64,000 nt of DNA from Okapia johnstoni. Taxonomy: Eukaryota; Chordata; Mammalia; Artiodactyla; Giraffidae. Below, in pieces: positions 23,674-35,325 of the stretch. Both the position numbers and the translations under genes were made by a program. Each line of letters begins with the position of its first letter. Within the stretch, counting starts at the first letter, position 1. The stretch lies in the NCBI GenBank assembly GCA_024291935.2, contig JAGTYA010000026.1:1599501-1663500 (forward strand). Direction: 5' to 3'. The notes beneath the pieces are model-generated. The model had not been told where the DNA came from. It made no database searches and saw nothing but the letters and a program-made list of their open reading frames with translations.

Positions 23674-23757
23674 ACTGAGTTGGCCAAAAAATTCATCTGG
23701 GTTTTTCACAAGGTGGTGCAGAAAAACTCAAATGAACTTTTTGGCCAACTCAATACA
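23674..23757. mobile_element. palindromic mariner-type remnant (MITE-like)
   Basis: Two arms, GAGTTGGCCAAAAAATTCAT... (23677-23706) and ...ATGAACTTTTTGGCCAACTC (23722-23751), are inverted repeats matching at 27 of 30 positions and separated by about 15 bases. TTGGCCAAAAAGTTC termini are those of mariner elements known in ruminant genomes (family memory). It lies just after a Bov-tA SINE and within L1 sequence. Only the terminal repeats remain; no transposase. Confidence 0.8.
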
Positions 23758-24134
23758 GTCATGTCGTTGGGCTACCATCCCCTCCACCCACCTCCTGAGC
23801 TTCTTCATCCTCCCAGACGGGCATCCTGTCTCTGCGAAACACTCACTCCCCTCCCCTCCCCCAGTCCCTGCCCCACCGTCTAGTCCCCGTCTCTCTGGAT
23901 GTGACCCGTCCCGGGACCTCACGTGGGTGGAATCAGAGTCTGACTTATTTCACGGAGCATCACGTCCTCAAGGTTCCTCCACACCGTGCTGTGTCTCAGA
24001 GAATCCTTCTTTTTTAAGGCCGAACAACGTGCCATGGCAGGGGTGGAGCACGTCTTGTCTATTCACACCCACCGACCAGTAACCGAGGCTCACAGCTGAC
24101 GTGAGGGCTCACTCCAGGGCTGTACATTCTCTCT

Positions 24135-24318
24135 GTTGTTGCTGTGACCCCGTGGACTGTAGCCCCCCCGGCTCCTCTGTCCAAGGGATTTTCCAGGCAA
24201 GAATGCTGGAGGGGTAGCCATTTCCTTCTCCAGGGGATCTTCCCCACCCATGGATCGAACCTGCATCCCTTGTGTCTCCTGCATTATTAGTGGATTCTCT
24301 GGGACCACATGGGAAGCC
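24135..24318 (-). mobile_element. Bov-tA-type SINE
   Basis: Reverse complement of a Bov-tA unit: GACCCCGTGGACTGTAGCCC, TTTTCCAGGCAAGAATGCTGG, GGGGATCTTCCCCACCC and CCATGGATCGAACC, ending GGGAAGCCC. Inserted in the old L1. Confidence 0.9.
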
Positions 24319-24620
24319 CATGGATGTGGACAAACGTATAAGGACGTGTATTCTCCTTGTCATAGCACGTGGAGGGCTTCACTGCCCTAAAGCCGTCGGT
24401 GCTCATGCGTCATCCCTGCCCCAGCCCCTGATCTTTCATGGATGCGTAGCTCTGCGTTTTCCAGAGCCTCACAGGGCTGGAAGCGGCCTGTGCCTCCCCA
24501 GACGGGCTGTTCTCCCCTGTGACGTGAGTCTGCGTCTCCCGTGTGTCTCTCCTTGAACACCCGGCTCATTTCTTTAGAGGGATTTTGGACACACTCAGTT
24601 TTCTCCCATCAGAAAAAAAA

Positions 24621-26469
24621 ACCCTGCCCCGAAGGCTGCCCCCCAAAACTTCCACCAACCTCTTCACCAGAAATGTCTTGGAGGAGTGTAGACGCCCATT
24701 CCGGCTCCTCCTGCCATCTTGCTGTGCCCCAACGCGTCCAGACCGGCTCCTGCCCGGGGCCAAGGGACCAGCTCTCTAGACACAGGTGTGCTCTGGCCTT
24801 CACCCCCCGTGACCGCTCCCCACCCCCCCCCAACCTCCTAGGGCTTTCTCCTGCCCAGCGGCCCCCCACCTGCTGAGAGCTGGCAGGGCCCCGGGGCTGC
24901 CCCTAGGTGGGCTCCCGTGCCACATCTCCGAGCCTTCCAGTCGTAGACCCCGGCTGTCTCACCCAGGCCACCCAGCCCTGTCGCCTGGACTGCGACCCCA
25001 GAAGCCGCCTGCTGTCCGACTGCCCTTCTCCCGTGACAGACAGCAGGGCAGGCTCAGCGCCAGGCCAGGGCCCCAGGGCTCTGGACACCGCTCTTCCCCC
25101 TCAGTGCCGCAGCTCCACCAGCTTCCGGCCTGCCCCGCCGGCAGCCGCCTCTTTCTTGCCCCGCATCCTGTCCATCGGCTCCTCCTGTGCATTTTGTCCA
25201 ACTGCAGTCCCAGTGCCTCATCAGGGGGGTGATGGCACCTGCTGCATCTCCCCTTAAGCCCCCCGCCGGCTGTCAGCCCCTCCAGGAGCTCAGAGTGGCC
25301 TCTGCACGCCAGGCCGCATGCACCTCCCTGTGCTTAGAGGCCTGGGATCTCCCCAGGCTGGCTGGGTGACACGCGCCAAGCTCAGCCCCTCTCTGTTCTC
25401 TGAAGGATGTGCCCAGCGAGGCACAAGGGCCGGGCACGTGCTGCATCCCAGCCGAGTTACCCTTCTCGAGCACCACTCCCTTGGGAAGCTTTCCCAGCCG
25501 CCAGGCCAGGCCTGTGCCCTGCTCCTCACTCCTGGTTCACGCTCAGGCCAGGCACCACTCGGGCACGGGAGATGGCATGGACGAAACAGGCCTACTCATC
25601 CTGGTGGGGAGGAAGCAGGGGACGTCAGGTCAGTACGTAGGTGGGTGTTCGGGGAGCGAAATTCCATGCAAAAGTAGAAGATGGACCCCCACACACGGAG
25701 AGGGAAGATCCCCAAGGCCTGTCCAAGGTGGAGGGGCACCAGGAGTGGGCTCCCAACAAGTCCATCTGGAGAAGCATGTTGACCTTCAGGTGGACGGGCC
25801 AGGAAGCCCTCGCTGGGGAGAAGTCGAGGCTGGAGACAGGCCACAGTTGGTGCTGCCTGCGAGGGGTGCAGAAGCAGCAGGACAGACAGACACGCCCAGG
25901 ATGGACACCTACGTGGAAACCACCAGCCCGTCCAGGCCGAGAGGCGAGCGCTGGAGACGAACCTCCTCTCAGGCCGGGCGCTCTCCAGGTGTCTGTGCCC
26001 CGCCGTGGACCCGAGCCCCGCTCTCAGATCCCCGCAGAGTCAGCGCAGACAGCAGGCGCTCCATCAACGCCATGAGGCTGGCGGGACGCGCTTGGACTAG
26101 GCGGCTCTCGGGACACCTCCCTGGAGGAGGATGGGGTGGGGAGCCTCCCCACATGAAACGCGCTGGGGTGGCAGCCGCTGGGGCTCCCCACTCACCGTCG
26201 ACAACACTGGGTCCAGGAGGGGCAGGGCATGACCTGGGGGTAGGGTGACCGCAGCTGGGGCCCAGGCCAGGTGTCCGTAGGAGCCTGCGCGGCACCTGGC
26301 TCGCTCTGCCTGGACCCGCCCAGTCAGGCCCAGAGGGGATGGTCCCCTGGGAGCTCTGGCGGGTGGGCCTGGGCAGACAGCACCTCCTGGGACTTGGGGG
26401 GGTAGATTTTGAGCTGCCTCCTCCCTCCCGGGTTCTTTCCAAGTCCCCCAGAAGCAGAGGCAGGATACA

Positions 26470-26472
<3 letters not shown>
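24621..26472. other. GC-rich single-copy DNA
   Basis: No gene recognised. 279- and 377-codon frames on opposite strands overlap here and have no family resemblance. Confidence 0.5.
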
Positions 26473-26508
<36 letters not shown>

Positions 26509-26511
26509 GTG
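26473..26511 (+). repeat. (GT)n microsatellite
   Basis: About 19 GT steps with one GC interruption near 26503. Confidence 0.95.
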
Positions 26512-28199
26512 GTTACGACCACCTGGCACCCAGAGTGACCCACGAGAGATGGAACCTGGGCACGGCTGGTCCCTCCCCGTGCTCCCCGCCCCAGCTCCCG
26601 GGGGCACCGCACCTGCCGGCACACGCAGGCACACACAGCACGCAGGGACACGTGCCCAGCCCCCGGCAGGGGCACATGCATCCACACCCGCGGCCACGCC
26701 CGCCAGGACCCACCCTCTGCCCCCGCCGCCCGCGGGCAGCCACAACCACACTGACGCCCGGCACACGTCCTCAGCTGCGTCCACCCAGGCCGGCAGGTTC
26801 AGACAGACGCCACACACTTCAAAGCCCCAGGCAGCCGGTGTGCCGGTCGACCGACCTGCTGGGACAGGGAGACCACGGACGTGCAGACACACACGCCCCT
26901 GCAGCCTGCCCACCCAGGGCCGGGACACCGAGCCTGGCTGGGCCCGGCCACCTCGCATGCTCAGGAGGGGCTCCAGGGCATCAGGCTGCCCGGTGTTCTG
27001 GGGTCCAAGGCAGTGTCCCTGAGCCCAGCCCACCTGCAGGCTGACTGTGGGCACTGACTCTGGGACACGGAAACCCCCACCCTGCACCGCTCCCCCAGCC
27101 ACCGAGGTGGGCTATCGACTGCTCCCAGCTGCCCTGGGAGGCCATGCCCACCCGCCTTGCTGCACAGAGCTGGGTGGGCACCCCCAGCCAGCGTTGGTCT
27201 GCAGCCCCTAAGAACCTCAAGGAGAGCTGAACCCAAGGGCAATGGGTCAGGCAGCCAGCTCAGATCTATGAATCTGTAATCTGCAGTTGAAAGTTGAGTG
27301 TGAGTCCCAGGGCCTCCCGGCAAAACCCAGAGGCAGAGGCGACAAGGCCTAGGCAGCCCAGGATGGGTTGTGGGAGGCCCGCAGGCCCTGGGCAAGTGTC
27401 TCCACGAGGAAGATGCTGTGAGATCCTCCCACTTGAGACATTTGCACCCTATTCCTCAGCCCCTGGGCCTGCAGAGAAGCCCCCTTTGGAAGGTGGGGCC
27501 ACATGTTCCTCAAAGACCACGCGGGGACCTAAGTGAGGCAGGTGCCCTCCCCAGCGTCCACCCCACCACCCTGCCAGGCCCCCAGACCCACAGCTACAGT
27601 CTTGGCATGATCAGCCAGGAAGGGCCAGCCTTGATGAGGGTGGGAGGGTCATACCCCCAGGGAGCCGTAGGGCTGGCCAGCGGGGACCCCGGGGCCTGGA
27701 GGAGCTCAAAGCAGCAGCGTTGCCCAGGGGTGGGAGAGCTTGTTGATAGGGCTCATTTCCTAGGACACGGGATCTGACTTCCAAGTGGGGACCCTGAGTT
27801 CACTGCAGTTATGGCCCTCAGAGGCAGGGAGGAGCAGAAGTTCGTGGTAAAGGATGCCCAGAGGCCAGGGCTGAGCAGCAGACAGTGGAGGAAGGTGGGC
27901 AGCTCACACGGGTCCGTGGGTAAGGCCAGGACACCCATAGCCATGCTAGCGGGAGGCCCCCAGCACGCTCCGCTTACCAAGGCAGCAGGAGGGGCCAGTG
28001 GGGGCGCCGGAATCACCAGGGCTTGGGCAGGGGTCATCCCTGGAGAGCGGGCTGGTGGGGGTGGGGTGGCTGTGACAGAGCTGGGCTCCGGCTGCAACAG
28101 GGCAGAGAGAATCCCAGAATAGAGCAGGGCAGCGCCTATCTGCCAGCAGCAGGGAGGCCACGGGCTCGTGACGGGCAGAGTTACAGGCTGACCTGAGAC
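26512..28199. other. GC-rich single-copy DNA
   Basis: No gene recognised. 26590-26920 is C/A-rich with loose CACACG repeats but no regular unit. Confidence 0.5.
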
Positions 28200-28550
28200 C
28201 CCAGAATTCACAAGCCCAAGGCCTGACCCCCAGCACCCAGAAGGTGACTGTGTTGGGAGATGGGCCTTTAAGGAGCTAAAATGGGGTCACTAGGGTGGGG
28301 CCCTAATCCAACGTGACTGGGGTCCTTACAGGAAGAGGAGGTCAGGACACAGACACACTCAGAGGGACAACCTGTGAGGACCCGGGGAGGAGACGGCCGT
28401 CTGCACGCCCAGGAGAGAGGCCTCAGGAGGGCCAACCTCGCCCACACCTGGGTCTGGGGTTCCAGCCTCCAGGACCAGAGACAGGGAATCGGGCTGTCTA
28501 AGCTGCCCGGCTGTGGGCCTTTGTGATGGTGGCCTGAGCTGACTCGCACA
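28200..28550 (+). repeat. old interspersed repeat, copy 1 of 2
   Basis: Shares with 50281-50625, in the same order and orientation, GACTGGGGTCCTTACAGGAA, GAGGAGGTC, CACAGACACACTCAGAGGG, GTGAGGAC, GGGGAGGAGACG and TTCCAGCCTCCAGGAC. The layout resembles an old LTR- or transposon-derived family with a CTCCAGAACTGTGAG-type end, but I cannot name it with confidence. Confidence 0.75.
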
Positions 28551-29124
28551 GGCAGCAAAGCTGAAAAGGCACCAGGGGCCTGCCCTGTGGGGTCTGTGGG
28601 GAGGTGAGAGGGGTGGGTAAGCGGGAGAGGAGGGCAGGTGACCCAGGCAGAGGTCATCCTTCCCAGGGCAGACCCTGACCAGTTCCCAGACCGAGCCCGT
28701 TCTCGGACCCAGACACCAGCAGGAGGAGAAGCTGGGTCCCCGTGGGAGGACCCACGACACAGCCAAGAGCACCCAGGCGTGTGTCCCCCTCCCCTTGGGG
28801 GACCTACAGCTGCTGGGTCAGGCCGTCTCCTTGGGGCCGGGGTCTGCAGGGCCGCTGCACCCGCTCTGCTTTCCCACTAACGCTGAGACCCTCGGACCGA
28901 TGGAGAAGCAGCAGGTGAGGCAGGAGACAGCTGCCCACCCAGATCTGTCTTCACAGGCCCTTCCTACTGAATAATCACCATGGACCCACTTGGCAGTGGC
29001 GAGCCTGCACGTGGCCTCTTGACCTTCCGTAGCAGGCGAGAGCTGGTGGAGTCCCCAGACTGTTGCCCCTGCCCCAAAGCCAGAGGGCCGTCACCCACCT
29101 CTGGCCAAGATGGAGAAAATTGTT
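28551..29124. other. single-copy DNA
   Basis: No gene or repeat recognised. Confidence 0.5.
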
Positions 29125-29441
29125 AGTGGAAGTGTTAGTCCCCAGTCTTGCAACCCTGTGGACCGTAGCCCGCCAGGCTCTTCTGTCCATCGAACTCTCT
29201 AGGCAAGAATACTGGAGTGGGTAGCCATTCCCTTCTCCAGGGGATCTTCCTGACCCAGGGATCAAACCCAGGTCTCCCGCATTGTAGGCAGATTCTTTAC
29301 CAGCTGAGTCACAAGGAAAGCCCAAGAATACTGGAATGGGTAGCCTATCCCTTCTCCAGCAGCTCGTCCTGACCCAGGAATCGAACTGGGGTCTCCTGCA
29401 TTGCAGGTGGATTCTTTACCAACTGGGCTATCAGGGAAGCC
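29125..29441 (-). mobile_element. Bov-tA2-type dimeric SINE
   Basis: Two SINE heads in tandem on the minus strand. Each has a reverse-complement B-box (GGGATCAAACCCAGG near 29257 and GGAATCGAACTGGGG near 29378) and an AGCTGAGTCACAAGGAAAGCC / GGCTATCAGGGAAGCCC end. Confidence 0.92.
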
Positions 29442-30951
29442 CATAGATGTATAAGACAGTGATTCCCAAGAGCTGGGGAACAGACGAGGTGACCCTAGAA
29501 ACCCTAGTTCATGGCCTCGAGGGAGTGTCCAGGCCACAGCAGAGACGGGGTGGGACCCTGAGTGGGGTCTGGGGAGACCGAGACAGCTTGGGTTTGCAGG
29601 ACGGAAGGAAGAGCTGTACAGACAGAGAGCCCTAGAGCGTTGCAGAAGGGTCTCAAATATGCGGCAGAGTAGGGAGCAGCACAGGCTGGAAGGCACTGGC
29701 CCAAGGCTGGGAGCAAGTGCACCGGGGGATGCGGGCAAGAGGCCCTGCTGTCCACTCAGAGCAAAAACAGCGCCAGCCCGCCAACCAGCCCGAGAGAGTC
29801 ACGAGTCACGGGGCGTCAGTAGCCCCAAGGTCCTGCCTCCGCAGTGGGGAATAGTTAGTCTCAGAGATCGGTGATCCGGACCTGCCTGGCACGTCGTAAA
29901 GCAAGACCCATAAGGGACGATCCTTCCCAAAGTCACAGAACTGCGTTCTGGAATAAAGCAGATCCATGCAGAGACACCCGGCATCCAGCACAGTGAGACT
30001 CACGCCATCCACACGGATGGGAAGCTGGGCAGCGCACAAGGCAGCAGAAAAAGATGAGACCCACAGAGAGGGGGTGCACGGACCGGCCAGAGCACACCCG
30101 CTGCTGGAAAAGGCAGGCAGGGTCAGTGCGACGGCGGCCGGTTATCATGACTGCATCACGCAGCCAGCCGGAGACACGGAAACCACGCAAACTGGGCCAG
30201 TGGAGATCCAGACGTCAACAGGGCCAGGGTGGAGGTGAAGACGCAGTGGCCGTGATCGCCGACGATGGACCAGGAGAAAACATTCCAAATGGAAGAGAGG
30301 AAAAAGAATGTGAGCAAATGGCCAGTGCACTGGGGGGGCCACCACAGGAGGCCTCACACACGAGTGATCAGAGTCCTCGTGGGAGGCTTGGGGAAAGGGA
30401 CGCTATCTGAAGAACAGTGGGTCTGTGTTCAGCTCCGGCACAAAGAGCTACACTCCTTCCACGAGAAAAAGCCAAACCAGCTGAAAAATCATTAACTTTT
30501 TTTGGATCTATCAGAGACCTGAGGTTACGAGGCAAAACGTCTCCCTTAAAGTCAGGAGAGACCGCAGATCTGATGAGTCACAGTGGAGACCTGCCTTCCG
30601 GGGACAGAGGCCATGAGCCAGACACAGCCAGAGACACTCACGCGGTCATGCCGACCAGCTGCCGGAGGCTGAGTGTGGACGGCAGTGTGAGCGAGTCTCC
30701 TGGAGGACGCAGTCTGGACCTCCTGGGACTCTGCCAGGTTCTTGTGGGGAAGAGCTCCGGAAGATCCATTCTTGGCCCTGACGGCAGGGTGGACGGAGAG
30801 TGAGGGTGGGGGGGTGAAGGGTAATCACTGAGGAATACACACAGGGGTCCCCCAGACAGGCCGGCCCTCCACCTAGGAGGGGCCTTTCCGCAGTGCCGCA
30901 CAGAACACTCTTCATGGGGTTAAAGCTACAACAAACCCAGACAAAGCAGTA
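29442..30951. other. unassigned block upstream of an L1
   Basis: No gene is recognised. The composition is less GC-rich than true single-copy regions here, and A-rich stretches such as 30280-30320 and 30480-30510 suggest decayed retroelement DNA. It could be the old 5' part of the L1 that follows, or a degenerate LTR element. No motif decides this. Confidence 0.35.
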
Positions 30952-31153
30952 AAAACCAGAGACATTACTTTGCCCCCAAAGGTTCTCATAGTCAAAGCTA
31001 TGGTTTTTCCAGTGGTCGTGTACAGATGAGAGTTGGACCATCAAGAAGGCGGAGCGCCAAAGAATTGATGCTTTTGAATTGTGGTTGGAGAAGACTCTTG
31101 AGAGTCCCTTGGACTGCAAGGAGATCCAACCAGTCCATCCTAAAGGAGATCAG
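30952..31153 (+). mobile_element. BovB LINE fragment, truncated at both ends
   Basis: GACATTACTTTGCCCCCAAAGG through GGAGATCCAACCAGTCCATCC matches the C-terminal coding part of BovB (KVHLVKA...WTIKK region) on plus. Neither the family 3' end nor any upstream part is present. Confidence 0.88.
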
Positions 31154-31784
31154 AAACGACTAAAGAGATGATAGGATGTTGGAAGAGGATTGAAAGAGAG
31201 AGAGTGTCCACCGAGAATTCCACGTCCAGCGAAAATGTCTCTCCAAAACTAAAGTGAAATAAAAACATTTTAGACACAAAAGCCATGAGAGTTAATTCCC
31301 AGCAGACCTTCACCGCAAAAAATGTTAAAGGGAATTCTTCAGACAGAAGGAAAGTGACACCAAAAGGCAAAGAGCACAAAATGGTAACTACATAAGGAAA
31401 TACGTACTTTTTTCTTATTATTTAAATATCCTTTAGACATAACTGTAATTGTGACAGATGCACCATAATAATGTAAGATGTTAAGGACATGGGAGACTGA
31501 GTATGGAGTAATTGGAACTGCGTTCTGACTTTAAACATTTTCTTAAAATCTAAAACTATTCTGAAATAAAAATTTTATCTAAAATGTGACTTACATGAAA
31601 TTAATAGCAGTACAGTGTGGGATTTATAGCACGAAAAAGTGAAATGTATGACAACAGTAATGTGAAGGAGAGGGGAAGAAACGGAGATACACCAGTTAAG
31701 GTTTTTATACTGTATGGGATGTGCTGTAACGTCACTTGAAGGCACACTGCAGTGAGACAAATATTTCTATGAGACACCCTGAAA

Positions 31785-31972
31785 AGGGAAAGTGAAAATG
31801 GTTCAGACGTGTCTGACTCTGTGACTGCGCCGTCCGTGGCATTCTCCAGACCAGAACACTGGAGTGGGTAGCTGTTCCCTTTTTCAGGGGATCTTTCCAA
31901 CCCAGGGATCCAACCCAGGGGTCCCGAATTGGAAGCAGATTCTTGACCAGCTGAGCCACCAGGAAACATCCT
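31785..31972 (-). mobile_element. Bov-tA-type SINE
   Basis: GGGAAAGTGAAAATGGTTCAG start and CAGCTGAGCCACCAGGAAAC end on plus, with the reverse-complement B-box GGGATCCAACCCAGG. Inserted in the L1. Confidence 0.9.
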
Positions 31973-32887
31973 GAAGCAACCACAAAAACAAAGCAAGTCA
32001 CTATAGATAATAAGCCAACAGAGAAAATAGACAAATCACGAAAAAAACTCAAAGATGGAACAAATAGAAAACAAACGGTAAGATAGTGAGTTTAAATCCA
32101 ACCTTGTCAACAACCACTTTAAATAAAAATGGTCTAAAGACGCACATTGACAGGTAGTGATTATTGGACTGAATAAAAAAGCAAGACACGACTCATGCTG
32201 CCTGTCCCCAGAGTGCCCTTTGTTATGCATACAGACACAAATAGGTCACAAGTTAAAGGGTGAAAACGTACAAGCCAAGCTACCACTAATCCAAAGAAAG
32301 CTGGAATGGCAATATGAATGTTAGAAAGGTAATAGGAGTGAAGAATATTATCAGTGATAAAGAAGGTCATTTCATAGCAACAGAAGGGGCGATTCTTCAA
32401 GTGGATATAACAGTCCTAAATGTTTATGCACCTAATGACACAGCTTCAAACAAATGAATCAAAACTGATCCAAACAAGGAGAAATAAGACAAACTCACGT
32501 TGTGGTAGGAGATTCAATACCCAGCTTTCAGTAATACACAGAAGTGCACAGAAAACTGATAAGAATATAAGGGATTTGAACAAAATATGGGACTAACTCG
32601 ACTTAACTGACATTAATAGACCCATAGGTCATACGGTCTACAAAAATTAACTCATATGAATTAGAGACCTAACATGAGACCTAAAGCTACGACACGTCTA
32701 GAAGAAAACAAAGGAGAAGGTGTTTGAGACCTTGTGTGAGACACCAAAAGCAACCCCAGGAAACAAGAATAAACGGATAAATTAGATTTCGTGAAACTTT
32801 AAACTTCTAGTCTTTGAAAGGCTGTATGAAGAGAATTAAAATACAAACCATGGGCTGCCGGAAATCATTTGTGAATCACGCTCTTTT

Positions 32888-33167
32888 CAGTCAGTGCTTT
32901 GCCGCGCTGGGTCTCTTGTCTCGTCGGGCGAGTGGGGGCTGCGCTTTGTTGGGTGCACAGGCTTCTCCCTGCAGCGGCTTCTCCTGTTGCAGAGCAGAGG
33001 CTCCAGCAAACGGGCTTCAGACTTGCAGCCCGCAGGACCAGCCGCTGTGACTCACGGGGGCTTAGTTGCCCCACAGCACACGAGATCTTCTTGGACCAGG
33101 GATCGAACCTGTGTCCCCTGCACCAGCAGGAAGAATCTTATCCACTGTACCGCCAGGGAAGTCCCGT
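32888..33167 (-). mobile_element. CHR-type SINE, long form
   Basis: Plus strand shows GCGCTGGGTCTCTTGTC ... GGCTTCTCCTGTTGCAGAGC ... GGGGCTTAGTTGCC ... GATCTTCTTGGACCAGGG ... CCGCCAGGGAAGTCCCG, the reverse complement of the artiodactyl CHR SINE with its tRNA-derived end at 33167. Confidence 0.9.
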
Positions 33168-33951
33168 AAATCATATTCTGACAAAGGAATTGTATTCAGA
33201 ATGTACCAAGAACTTTCAAATGTCAGTAATAAGAAAACAAAGAGCCCTGTAAAGCTGGACAAAGAATTAAGGGAAAAAAAAAAAACTTGCTCCAAAAGAT
33301 GGCAAATAAGCCCCTGAAAACATGCTCAAAATTATTAGTCATTAGAAAAGTGCACATTTAAATTATAATGGGATATCACTACACAGCTATAAGAATGACT
33401 AAAATTTTTAAAAAATGATTAGACCAAGTTTTGGTGAGAATATGAGAAACTAGATTCTCACACACTACCGATAGGAATGGAAAATGGTACAACCACTTTG
33501 GAAAACAGATGGGCAGTTTCTTAAAAAGCTAAGCAGACACCTACCATATGACCCAGGCATTCCAGGCATAGGTATTTATCCAAAAGAAATAAAAGTATCC
33601 ACACGTGTACGTGGATGTCGACAGCATTGTTTGTAGCCCAACTGAAACAACCCAAATGCCTTCAACAAGCAAATGTCAAAATAAAACATTCATTCATATT
33701 ACTCATCAATTAAAAGGCATGAACTATGGATTCACTGAACAACATTGATGAATCTCAAAATAAGTGTGCAGAGAAAAAGAGCTATAATAAAAGAATACAC
33801 ACTGCAAGATTCCATGGGCACAAAACCCGAGAAAACGAAAACTCATCTACAGCGACAGAAAGCAGAGCAGTGGTCAAGAGGGTCAGAGCAAAGGGAACCC
33901 CGTGCACTGCTGGTGGGAACGTACATCGGTGCAGACACCATGCAGAACAGT

Positions 33952-34045
33952 ATGGAGTGCGTGAAAGTTGCTCAGTCACATCCAGCGGAATACTGGAGTG
34001 GGTATCCTATCCCTTCTCCAGCAAATCTTCCTGAGCTATCAGGGA
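33952..34045 (-). mobile_element. Bov-tA fragment
   Basis: A shortened unit: GTGAAAGTTGCTCAGTCACA then GGAATACTGGAGTGGG and CCCTTCTCCAGCAAATCTTC. It breaks the younger L1 between its ATGCAGAACAGTATGGAG and AGTATAAAGGTCCCC sequences. Confidence 0.85.
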
Positions 34046-34270
34046 ACAGTATAAAGGTCCCCCCAAAAACTAAAAATAGAATCACGATATGACCTAGTAA
34101 CTCCACTCCTGGGTATACTGTATATTAAAAAAAAAAAAACTCAAAAACACTAATTCACAAAGATACATGCCTTCCGATGTTCAGAGCAGCGTTATTTACA
34201 AAAGTCAAGATAAGGAAACACCCTGAGTGTCCACCAACAGACAACTGGACAAAGATGTGAGAATACATCT

Positions 34271-34544
34271 ATGGACTTCCTGCATAGCTCAGTTGGTAAA
34301 GAATCCGCCTGGTCGCAAACAGTCGGACACGACTTTCACTTTGGGCTTCCCTTGTGGCTGGCTCAGCCGGTAAAGAATCTGCCCGCAATGCAGGAGACCT
34401 GTGTTTGATCCCTGGGTTGGGAAGATCCTCTGGAGAAGCCACCCACTCCAGTATTCTGGCCTGGAGAATTCCATGGACTGTATAATCCATGGGGTCATAA
34501 AGAGTCGGACACGACTGAACGACTTTCACTTCACTTCACTTCAT
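34271..34544 (+). mobile_element. Bov-tA SINE with 8-bp target duplication
   Basis: A partial first unit (ACTTCCTGCATAGCTCAG) followed by a full unit (GGGCTTCCCTTGTGGCTGG ... GTCGGACACGACTGAACG) and a TTCACTTCACTTCAC tail. Flanked by perfect ATACATCT repeats at 34263-34270 and 34545-34552 inside L1 sequence. Confidence 0.93.
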
Positions 34545-34706
34545 ATACATCTTTAGAATACTACTTAGCCATTAAAAATGAAATTTTTCCATTTGCAGCA
34601 ACATGGGTGGACTTGCAGGGTATCACACTATGTGAAATAAGTCACACAAAGAAAGACAAATACTGTATGACATCATTTATATGTGGAATTTATAAAATAC
34701 AACTAG

Positions 34707-34806
34707 CCATTCCCTTCTCTAGGGGATCTTCCTGACCCATGGATTGAGCTCGGTTCTCCTGCATTGCAGGCAGAGTCTTTACTGTCTGAGCCGCCAGGGA
34801 CGCCCT
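34707..34806 (-). mobile_element. Bov-tA fragment
   Basis: CCATTCCCTTCTCTAGGGG through GAGCCGCCAGGGACGCCC is the head half of a Bov-tA on the minus strand. It interrupts the L1 after TTATAAAATACAACT. Confidence 0.88.
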
Positions 34807-35325
34807 AAGATACAACACACGAGCAAATATAACAAAAAAAGAGGGAGACTCAAAGACGTAGATCACACACTAGCAGTTATCGCGGGGCGAAGGAAGACAG
34901 CCAGGGCAAGACAGAGGAAGGGGATGAAGAGGGACGGTAAAACAAGCGCAAGGGCATATCGTGCAGAACAGGGAGCACAGGCAACATTCTGTAGTGCTGT
35001 ATATGGAGCACAGCCTTTGGAAACTGTGAATCGCTCTACTGTGCATCTGTAACTTGTATAATGCTGAACATCAACTATTCTTCCATTTTAAAAAATTAGA
35101 AAAAAAGAAAGAGGATCAGTGGTTATCTAAGGTCGGGGAGGGGGCGAGAGAAAGGGGCTACAAAGCGTAAAGAAACCTCAGGGGTGATGAGAACGCGCAG
35201 TCTTCTGATTGTGGAGATGGTTTCACAGTTATACACGTAGGTCAGAACTTAGCAGACTGCGCCCTTTAACTGTGCACAGTCTAGATGTCAGTCGTATTGC
35301 AGTGAAGCTGTAAAAGGTGTAATTT

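Larger units (their letters stand above)
23245..24620 (-). mobile_element. old L1 3'-region, composite, broken by insertions
   Basis: Read on the minus strand this is mammalian L1 3' sequence. On plus one sees AGAGCAGTTTTAGGTTCACAG, later TTTTTTAAGTGTACAGGGG, ATTTCACGGAGCATCACGTC, CAAGGTTCCTCCACACCG and CTTTTTTAAGGCCGAAC; after the SINE at 24135-24318, GTGGACAAACGTATAAGG and CTTCACTGCCCTAAA. Two L1 segments appear to be present. Interrupted by a Bov-tA, a mariner remnant and another Bov-tA. Confidence 0.75.
31154..35325 (+). mobile_element. decayed L1 LINE region, two nested copies
   Basis: Plus-strand L1 sequence. 31160-31980 matches the segment between ORF1 and ORF2 of old L1M elements (ATTCCACGTCCAGCGAAAAT, AATTCTTCAGACAGAAGGAAA). 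32060-32650 matches the start of ORF2, i.e. the endonuclease region (AATAAAAAAGCAAGACACGA, CCTAAATGTTTATGCACCTAA), with many stops. 33168-33890 is a 3' part. About 33890-35085 is a second, better-preserved L1 3' end (CCGTGCACTGCTGGTGGGAA) closing in an A-rich tail. 35095-35325 returns to the older element. Most of ORF2 is deleted. Five SINE insertions interrupt the region. Confidence 0.85.

Noticed and set aside
25969..27102. 377-codon minus-strand ORF
   Set aside because: Contains the GT microsatellite as His-Thr repeats; overlaps a 279-codon ORF on the other strand; no family resemblance.
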